Of a DNA stretch of 64,000 nt, positions 58,512 to 64,000 are shown piece by piece (the stretch's first letter is position 1; each line of letters opens with the position of its first letter). Under the pieces are notes generated by a model, which ran no database searches, was not told where the DNA came from, and saw only the letters and a list, made by a program, of their open reading frames with translations. This DNA is from Gordonia hydrophobica NBRC 16057 (GTDB lineage: Bacteria > Actinomycetota > Actinomycetes > Mycobacteriales > Mycobacteriaceae). The stretch is taken from assembly GCF_001592365.1 (NCBI RefSeq), contig NZ_BCWU01000010.1, forward strand, positions 1 through 64,000, in the 5' to 3' direction. Made by a program: the position numbers and the translations under genes.

Positions 58512-59147
58512 ATGAGGGAGATGCCGATGTTTCCGCTGGGAGCGGTGCTTCTGCCCGGCGAGCAGCTGCCCCTGCGAATCTTCGAACCTCGTTATGCCGC
58601 AATGATTCCCGACGTCCAGTCCGCGGGCGGACGGTTCGGTACCGTCCTGATCGAACGCGGTTCGGAGGTCGGCGGCGGCGACGTCCGAGCGATGGTCGCG
58701 ACGCTCGCTCAGATCGACCGACTCACCCCGTCCGGACCCGGACGCTACTCCCTGGTGGCGCGCGGCGTCTCGCGGATCACGGTCGCCGAATGGCTGCCCG
58801 ACGACCCGTATCCGCGGGCGCTCGTCGACGACCTCGCCGATGGGGACGCCGGTGCCGTCGACTGGACCGAGTTGCTCGAGAAGCGTGCGCAACTGCAGTT
58901 GCTCTGCGGGCAGGGCGGCCGCAGGGACGCGCAACTGCGGTGGATCGCCTCGCAACTCACGAAGCCGGTGGACTACGACGGCGACGACCCGGTCGCGGCG
59001 TCGTTCCGAGCGGCTTCGGAACTGCCGCTCGGCGCCGCCGACCGCTACAGCGTGCTGACCGCGCCCGACGCCGCCGCCCGGGTGGACGTGATTGCGGCGG
59101 CGGTGGACGACTTGATCGCAGCCCTGAGATTCCGCCTGAAAGGATGA
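58512..59147 (+). CDS. LON substrate-binding (PUA-like) domain protein
   Basis: Encodes about 211 residues. The start M-P-M-F-P-L-G-A-V-L-L-P-G-E-Q-L-P-L-R-I-F is the N-terminal domain of Lon protease standing alone; no ATPase or protease domain follows. Possibly a substrate adaptor or sensor. ATG at 58512 is chosen, but GTG at 58503 and ATG at 58521 or 58527 are also possible, the last having the best ribosome site spacing. The pirin gene follows after 3 bp. Confidence 0.82.
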   Translation: MREMPMFPLGAVLLPGEQLPLRIFEPRYAAMIPDVQSAGGRFGTVLIERGSEVGGGDVRAMVATLAQIDRLTPSGPGRYSLVARGVSRITVAEWLPDDPYPRALVDDLADGDAGAVDWTELLEKRAQLQLLCGQGGRRDAQLRWIASQLTKPVDYDGDDPVAASFRAASELPLGAADRYSVLTAPDAAARVDVIAAAVDDLIAALRFRLKG

Positions 59148-59150
59148 TCC

Positions 59151-60131
59151 ATGAGCAATGTGGAAGCCGAACCCACTGAGGTGCAGTGCGGCTCAGGCCC
59201 AGCCGACGGCATCGAGGTGATCGAACCGCGGACGGTGCCGCTCGGCGGCATCCGTGCGATGCAGGTGAACCGCACCCTGCCGACCAGGGACCGATCGATG
59301 GTCGGCGCGTGGTGCTTCGCCGACCACTACGGTCCGGAACCGGTCTCGGAGTCGGGAGGCATGCAGGTGTACCCGCATCCGCATACCGGACTCCAGACGG
59401 TGAGCTGGCTGTTCGAGGGCGAGATCGAGCACCGCGACAGCGGTGGCGTGCATGCGATGGTGCTGCCGGGCGAGATGAACCTGATGTCCGCGGGATACGG
59501 CATCAGTCACTCGGAGATGTCGACCGAGCGGGTGACGATGCTGCACGGTGTGCAGTTGTGGGTGGCGCTGCCCGACGCAGTCCGCAATGAACCCAACGGC
59601 TTTCAGCACTACGCACCGCCCGCGGTCCCGGTCGTCGACGCGTCCGGCGTCGCCGTCGCCACCCTGAAGGTGTTCACCGGGACGCTCGGCGGATCGACCG
59701 CCGACATCGTCACCGCCACCCCGCTGCTCGGTGCCGAGGTGATCATCGAGCCGAACGCGCGAGTGGTGCTCGACGTCGACGTCGCCTTCGAGCACGGAGT
59801 GCTGCTCGACACGGCGGCGCTGGAGGTCGAGGGCGTCGCGATCGGGCGGTCGTCGATGGCCTACGTGGGCCCGGGGTGCGAGCACCTGGAGCTGGTGAAC
59901 CCCACCGACGCGACGGCACGGGTGATCCTGCTCGGCGGCGAACCGTTCGGTGAGGACATCGTGATGTGGTGGAACTTCGTCGGACGCGACCATGACGAGA
60001 TCGTCGCCTACCGCGAGGAATGGCAGGCGCGCGCCGAACGTTTCGGAACAGTGGACGGCTGGACGCCCGAGGATTGGATCCCCGCGCCGCCGCTGCCCAA
60101 CAGTCGCCTCAAGCCGCGGAAGCGACGCTGA
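59151..60131 (+). CDS. Pirin family protein
   Basis: Encodes 326 residues, bicupin fold. The metal-site motif H-P-H-T-G-L-Q-T-V-S and the later Y-G-I-S-H-S-E match pirins, some of which are quercetin 2,3-dioxygenases. The C-terminal W-W-N-F-V-G-R is typical. Start ATG is 3 bp after the LON gene, so both are one transcript, along with the small acetyltransferase next. Confidence 0.9.
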   Translation: MSNVEAEPTEVQCGSGPADGIEVIEPRTVPLGGIRAMQVNRTLPTRDRSMVGAWCFADHYGPEPVSESGGMQVYPHPHTGLQTVSWLFEGEIEHRDSGGVHAMVLPGEMNLMSAGYGISHSEMSTERVTMLHGVQLWVALPDAVRNEPNGFQHYAPPAVPVVDASGVAVATLKVFTGTLGGSTADIVTATPLLGAEVIIEPNARVVLDVDVAFEHGVLLDTAALEVEGVAIGRSSMAYVGPGCEHLELVNPTDATARVILLGGEPFGEDIVMWWNFVGRDHDEIVAYREEWQARAERFGTVDGWTPEDWIPAPPLPNSRLKPRKRR

Positions 60132-60150
60132 CCCGAGAGACAGGAAGACC

Positions 60151-60480
60151 ATGACCGATGCAGACCGCACCTCCGTCGTCCGGAACGACGAGCAGGGCCG
60201 CTACGACATCATCGTGAACGGCGAACTCGCAGGCTTCACCCAGTTCGTCGACCGCAACGCCCAGCGCATCTTCCCGCACACCGAGCTCGATGACCGGTTC
60301 GCCGGTCGCGGGCTCAGTTCGATTCTCGTCCGCGAGGCGCTCGAGGACACCCGCGCCGCAGGTCAGCGTGTCGTCGCCGTATGCCCGCTGGTGGCCCGCT
60401 ACATCAGCAAACACGAGGAGGTGGCCGATCTCGCCGATCCGGTCACGCCGGAGATCCTTGAGTTCCTGAAGTCCCGGTAG
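60151..60480 (+). CDS. Small GNAT-like N-acetyltransferase (YjdJ type)
   Basis: Encodes 109 residues, the size of the minimal Gcn5-related group (DUF1131/YjdJ-like) with L-D-D-R-F-A-G-R-G-L-S-S-I-L-V-R-E-A and V-A-V-C-P-L-V-A-R-Y-I-S-K-H. The acceptor is unknown. ATG at 60151 has an aggaag site. Followed by a strong bidirectional terminator. Confidence 0.85.
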   Translation: MTDADRTSVVRNDEQGRYDIIVNGELAGFTQFVDRNAQRIFPHTELDDRFAGRGLSSILVREALEDTRAAGQRVVAVCPLVARYISKHEEVADLADPVTPEILEFLKSR

Positions 60481-60501
60481 CGCTGCCGGCGCCTGCGAAC
60501 A

Positions 60502-60546
60502 CGACCATGCCCGGGGTGATCGCGCCGATCGCCCCGGGCATGGTCG
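60502..60546. terminator. Bidirectional terminator
   Basis: A 15-bp perfect stem cgaccatgcccgggg/ccccgggcatggtcg continues through a T-G pair and five more pairs to a 3-nt loop, making about 21 pairs. Between convergent transcripts of the acetyltransferase and the flotillin-like gene. Confidence 0.9.
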
Positions 60547-60555
60547 CGTTCGTCG

Positions 60556-61833
60556 TCACTGCTCGCCGACGTCGTCCTTCGCGGAGTCGTCGACGTCCGT
60601 CGATCCCTTGCCGAGATCAGCGATCATGCTCGCGATGTCGATGCCGGTGGAGCCCTTGATCAGTTCCATGGTGCTGACCAGGCTGGTGCCCGCGCCCTTG
60701 GCGATCGGGTTCACCGAGTCGCCGACCAACGTGATGCTCGCCTCCGAGAGCGGTGCCGACGCCGCTTCGACGATCTGCGGGAGCTTGCTCAGCACCAGTT
60801 CCAGCTGACCGACGTTATCGAGCTTGCCGAGCGCTTCTGCGCGTTTCTCCAGCGCGTCGGCCTCGGCCTCACCGGTGATCCGGATGCCTTCGGCCTTCGC
60901 CGCGGCTTCGGCGATGATCTCGGCCTTCCGGGCTTCGGCGCGCTGCTGGGCGGCGTACAGCTCGGCTTCGGCGGGGCGACGGACCTCGGCGTCGAGCTCG
61001 GTGTCGCGCAAACGCGCTCGCTGCTCGGCGACCTCGTTGTCCTTCTCGACCTGAATGCGTCGCCGCTCGGCCTCGACCAACGGACGCACCGCGTCGGCTT
61101 CCGCCGCGGCGCGGTCGGTGGCCTGACGAGCCGCCTCGCGTTCGATGTCGAGTTCACGCTGCTGCTGGATGACCGCCTGCTCGTTGGCGATACGGCTCTC
61201 TTCGGCGACGCGATGCGCCTCGGCGCGGGACTTCGCGGCGACGGCCGCCTGATCCGAGCGCTCGCGGGCGGCGAGGTCGGAGAAGTACTGGCCGTCCGAG
61301 TCCTGGACGTCGTTGATCGAGAAGCTGTCGAGAACCAGGCCCTGGTTGCCCAGGATCTCCTTGATGGACTGGGCCACCTGGTCTACCAGCTGCTGGCGGT
61401 CGACCAGGATGCTCTTGGCGGTCATCGTACCGACGATGGAGCGGAGCTCACCCGACAGTTGCTCGGTGACCAGCGCTTTCACGCGCATGAGGTCGTCGCC
61501 GAAACGCGGTCCGGCCTTGAGAATGGCCTCGGGGGTGTCGCCGACCTTCACGATCGCGACGCCACGGACCTTCAGCTCGATGCCGTCGTTCGCCGGCGTC
61601 GACGTGTCGAGGTCGGCTTTCACGGACGAGAGCTGCACGCGGGTCGCGCGTTGGACGACGGGCAGGACGAAGGTTCCGGTACCGCGGTACACCTTGCCCT
61701 GGTGCCCCTTGCCGGTGCCGGTGACGATGAATGCCTCCTCGGCTCCGGGCACGCGGTAGCGCGACAGGAGGAGGATGACGAGCAGAACCAGGAGGACCAC
61801 GATGGCCACGACTGCTCCGAGGATGGCTCCCAT
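60556..61833 (-). CDS. Flotillin-like SPFH domain protein
   Basis: Encodes 425 residues. One N-terminal membrane helix (residues 4-24), an SPFH domain, then a long alanine/glutamate-rich coiled coil (about 190-345) and a C-terminal globular part. This is the flotillin/FloT layout, a scaffold of membrane microdomains. ATG at 61833. The small NfeD-like membrane protein gene upstream is its usual partner. Confidence 0.9.
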   Translation of the reverse strand: MGAILGAVVAIVVLLVLLVILLLSRYRVPGAEEAFIVTGTGKGHQGKVYRGTGTFVLPVVQRATRVQLSSVKADLDTSTPANDGIELKVRGVAIVKVGDTPEAILKAGPRFGDDLMRVKALVTEQLSGELRSIVGTMTAKSILVDRQQLVDQVAQSIKEILGNQGLVLDSFSINDVQDSDGQYFSDLAARERSDQAAVAAKSRAEAHRVAEESRIANEQAVIQQQRELDIEREAARQATDRAAAEADAVRPLVEAERRRIQVEKDNEVAEQRARLRDTELDAEVRRPAEAELYAAQQRAEARKAEIIAEAAAKAEGIRITGEAEADALEKRAEALGKLDNVGQLELVLSKLPQIVEAASAPLSEASITLVGDSVNPIAKGAGTSLVSTMELIKGSTGIDIASMIADLGKGSTDVDDSAKDDVGEQ

Positions 61834-61887
61834 GGGTGATGGGTTCCTTTCTGTTGAGCGGCTCGCGACGAGCCGCTGGGAAACGAA

Positions 61888-62394
61888 TCAGGCGGGCGGG
61901 GTGAAGCGGACGACGATGTAGCTCTCGCGACCGTCCATCTTCTCCACGATGACCGCGGAGGCGTTGTGTTCGAGTGCTTCGTCGGAGGTGATGGTCAACT
62001 GCTGTGATCCGAGCGCGCTGTCGACCTCGCCCAATCCGAACCGGCCCGGCGTGACGGGTTCGACCACGCGGACCATCGACCCGAGGTAATCGGTGGCGGG
62101 GAGTTCCTCCTCGGCGCCCACCAGGTAACCGAGGACGATGATCGTGACCAGCGACAGACCGATGCCGGTCGCGAGTCCGACCACCAACGACAGCCAGGTC
62201 GGGGTGTCGGTGAACCGCATCAGTCCGCCGCCCAGCAGACCGAAGCCCATGGCGAACGGCGTGACGATGGAGAGCAGCCCGACGCCGCCGTCGCCGAGGT
62301 CGAAGTCGACGCCGCCGAAGTCGAGGCCGATGAGCGACAGCAGCGTCAACACCAGTCCCACGCCGCCGACGATCAACAGAACGATGCTCAGCAC
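61888..62394 (-). CDS. NfeD-like membrane protein (flotillin partner)
   Basis: Encodes about 168 residues with three to four membrane helices and a C-terminal soluble OB-like region (G-S-M-V-R-V-V-E-P-V-T-P-G, A-S-A-V-I-V-E). It has no signal-peptide serine protease part, so it belongs to the short NfeD1b-like group. GTG at 62394 follows ggggg. The flotillin-like gene begins 54 bp downstream. Confidence 0.8.
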   Translation of the reverse strand: MLSIVLLIVGGVGLVLTLLSLIGLDFGGVDFDLGDGGVGLLSIVTPFAMGFGLLGGGLMRFTDTPTWLSLVVGLATGIGLSLVTIIVLGYLVGAEEELPATDYLGSMVRVVEPVTPGRFGLGEVDSALGSQQLTITSDEALEHNASAVIVEKMDGRESYIVVRFTPPA

Positions 62395-62473
62395 GCGTAC
62401 CCCCAAAGCAGTTGTGGTGTCTCCAGTCTGGCACATCGTGTGCAGTGGACCATTCGGACGTCGGACGGCTCGG

Positions 62474-62708
62474 TCAGAGGAAGACGACCATCAGCCCGAC
62501 GCCGAGGAAGACGATGGCCTTCGGCTTCAAGAGATTCACCCACACGCCACGGGTGAACATCGGCCACGCCGCTGTCGGGACCGCGGCCACTGCGGCGTCG
62601 GCGTGGGGCTTGGCCCGGATCTGTTGAACACCGAGGTACACCAGGTAGGCGGCGCCGACGTAGCGGATCACCGCGAACGTGGTCGGAGAGTTGGTGACGA
62701 TCAGGCGG
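62474..62708 (-). pseudogene. Remnant of a LysE/RhtB family exporter
   Basis: About 77 codons read as the middle of a LysE exporter: T-T-F-A-V-I-R-Y-V-G-A-A-Y-L-V-Y-L-G, then G-V-W-V-N-L-L-K-P-K-A-I-V-F-L-G. Intact members have about 200 residues; both the N-terminal helices and the last helices are missing. The fragment begins immediately after the stop of the DUF1345 gene, so a recombination joined the two and deleted the front of the exporter gene. No ribosome site or start suited to the family. Confidence 0.7.
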
Positions 62709-63356
62709 TCATACGAGTTGCTGCAGAACCTGGAACACCGCCGCCACGACGACGGCATTGAAGAAGAACGCGACGGTGCTGTGGGCGAGGACCGCGCGGC
62801 GAGCCGGTCGGGTCAGGACGTCGACGTCGGATGCGGCGAAGCTGGTGCCGATGGTGAACGAGAAGTAGATCATCTCGGGGTAGTCCGGATCGGGCTCGCC
62901 CGGCACCGCGAACGGGGGTCGCTGCGGCGCGGCGCGGTCGATGACCGTCATGTAGACGTTCACGAAGCTCATGTTGAGCAGTGCCCACGCGATGACGATC
63001 CCGGCGACGCCGAGCACGCGCAGCCCGCCGGGGTCGTAGCCGGCCTCGGCGAGGTTCTTGCCGACCAGTGTCACGACGGCGGCGTTGACGCCGGCCAGGC
63101 TGGCCGCCAGCGGCATCAGCCACGACAGCCATTGGAAGATTCCGGTGCGGCTGTCGCTGGCACCGCGGAGCGTGAGACGTCGACTCACCAGCCAGGCGGC
63201 CGCCATGTAGGTCACGGCGAGCACCTCCCAGACGAGCATCACGAGGAACGACTCGACGAACAGGCTGAGAAACGACAGGAGGACCAACGCCGAATCGGCT
63301 GCCGTCGCCGCATATCCGGCCAGGCGCGCGGGACGGTCGACGGGGTGCGGGTGCAT
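62709..63356 (-). CDS. DUF1345 membrane protein
   Basis: Encodes 215 residues with about five membrane segments. The Y-F-S-F-T-I-G-T-S-F-A-A-S-D-V stretch is the conserved core of DUF1345, and the arrangement recalls potassium channel-like proteins. Function unknown. ATG at 63356. The convergent-looking LysE remnant touches its 3' end. Confidence 0.85.
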   Translation of the reverse strand: MHPHPVDRPARLAGYAATAADSALVLLSFLSLFVESFLVMLVWEVLAVTYMAAAWLVSRRLTLRGASDSRTGIFQWLSWLMPLAASLAGVNAAVVTLVGKNLAEAGYDPGGLRVLGVAGIVIAWALLNMSFVNVYMTVIDRAAPQRPPFAVPGEPDPDYPEMIYFSFTIGTSFAASDVDVLTRPARRAVLAHSTVAFFFNAVVVAAVFQVLQQLV

Positions 63357-63408
63357 GGGGAGAAGCCTACGGGGTGCCGGAATCGTCCTGCCCGGCGCTT
63401 CACTCAGG

Positions 63409-63444
63409 TTGACCGATACCCCCTATGGGTATATGTTCGAACCA
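63409..63444 (+). promoter_or_regulatory. Leaderless promoter of the copper ATPase with CsoR-like operator
   Basis: TTGACC at 63409-63414 and TATGTT at 63432-63437 are 17 bp apart. The transcription start falls on or next to the A of the ATG at 63444, implying a leaderless message. In the spacer ataccc-cctat-gggtat (63416-63432) is an inverted repeat like known CsoR operators of copper-responsive genes, placed to block RNA polymerase until copper is bound. Confidence 0.6.
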
Positions 63445-64000
63445 TGGAACCGATGGGGAATCACCAGGACCACGGGACGCACGGCGGCGACGGTCACGCG
63501 GAACACGGGGCTCACGCGGGGCACGGGGCCGACCATGTCGCCGTCTTCCGCAGACTGTTCTGGGCCATGACCGTCCTCGCCGTGCCGGTGGTGGCCTTCG
63601 ACCCGATGTTCGGCGATCTGCTGGGTTACGAGGTGCCGGGGTGGGCGCGCTGGATCGCACCGGCCCTCGGCACCGTGATCTACCTCTGGGGCGGGCGCCC
63701 CTTCCTGACCGGAGCCGTCAGCGAGATCCGGGACCGCAAGCCCGGCATGATGCTGCTGATCGGGACGGCCATCACCGTCGCCTTCGTGTCCTCGTGGGGA
63801 GCGACCATCGGCGTGATCAGTCACGAGTTGAGCTTCTGGTGGGAGCTCGCACTCCTGGTGGTGATCATGCTGCTGGGACACTGGATCGAGATGGCGTCGC
63901 TCGCGCAGACCACGTCGGCACTCGATTCACTGGCGGCGTTGCTGCCTGATGAGGCGGAGGTGGTGGTCGACGACGCGATCCACCGCGTCGCACCCGCCGA
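63444..64000 (+). CDS. CopB-type copper-translocating P-type ATPase (N-terminal part)
   Basis: The first about 185 codons are present; the gene runs off the window. The N-terminus is rich in histidine (many H-x-H and H-A-H repeats, residues 7-31), as in CopB-type P1B ATPases, followed by the first membrane helices, M-L-L-I-G-T-A-I-T-V-A-F-V and L-L-G-H-W-I-E-M-A-S, the conserved segment before the actuator domain. It would export copper. No heavy-metal-associated CXXC domain is present. Expression is probably under a CsoR-type repressor. Confidence 0.88.
   Translation, partial: MEPMGNHQDHGTHGGDGHAEHGAHAGHGADHVAVFRRLFWAMTVLAVPVVAFDPMFGDLLGYEVPGWARWIAPALGTVIYLWGGRPFLTGAVSEIRDRKPGMMLLIGTAITVAFVSSWGATIGVISHELSFWWELALLVVIMLLGHWIEMASLAQTTSALDSLAALLPDEAEVVVDDAIHRVAPA

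Overview
The window is high-GC actinobacterial DNA from the mycolic-acid group (Mycobacteriales), most like Gordonia or a close relative. Evidence is gene content and order: secA2, pgsA2, gcvH, garA, ftsR, a DUF151 nuclease, a second MerR gene and gcvP follow each other exactly as in Mycobacterium tuberculosis Rv1821-Rv1832. They are followed by relatives of Rv1836c, glcB, two CNNM 'hemolysins', guaB1, an M56 peptidase, blaI, a thioesterase and ndh (Rv1836c-Rv1854c). Many starts are GTG, and ATGA/GTGA overlaps are common. No tRNA, rRNA, CRISPR array, prophage or intact insertion sequence was seen. The species cannot be fixed from the sequence alone.

Layout. 1-2.3 kb: a polysaccharide pyruvyl transferase-like gene whose 3' end lies in a tandem 46-bp repeat, then a class I PPK2. 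2.3-8.7 kb: an accessory catabolic island with an MFS transporter, a convergent AraC/OruR-type regulator, and an operon of quinone oxidoreductase, TauD/TfdA-type dioxygenase, BKACE (DUF849) enzyme and RBBP9-like hydrolase. The MFS gene and the operon share a 40-bp upstream box with identical spacing, so they probably form one regulon. 8.7-19.3 kb: a META-domain lipoprotein, then the conserved secA2-to-gcvP block with a tandem glycine riboswitch before gcvP. 19.3-36.7 kb: malate:quinone oxidoreductase with its divergent LysR regulator, a secreted lytic transglycosylase, a substrate-binding protein that lacks the VWA half of its relatives, malate synthase G, the CNNM-guaB1 group, the BlaI/M56 pair, thioesterases, ndh and an acetyltransferase.

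36.7-45.3 kb: recC-recB-recD, translationally coupled. 45.4-53.3 kb: a PIG-L deacetylase, htpG, a deazaflavin-type (Ddn-like) protein, a 0.3-kb MITE-like non-coding element, a dienoyl-CoA isomerase-type crotonase, a membrane alpha/beta hydrolase, a VOC protein and a DUF3592-like membrane protein. 53.3-58.3 kb: a sulfur-scavenging operon (sfnG, two sfnB/dszC-like genes, an ssuD-like gene). 58.5-64 kb: LON-domain protein, pirin, small GNAT, flotillin plus NfeD-like pair, a LysE remnant, a DUF1345 membrane protein, and the start of a CopB-type copper ATPase with a leaderless promoter and a CsoR-like operator.

Central metabolism ties several blocks together: glycine cleavage (gcvH, gcvP, riboswitch), the GarA switch on 2-oxoglutarate and glutamate flux, malate synthase, MQO and NDH-2. 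The parts least explained by known genomes are the TauD/BKACE island with its paired operators and the MITE-like element at 48.7-49.0 kb.
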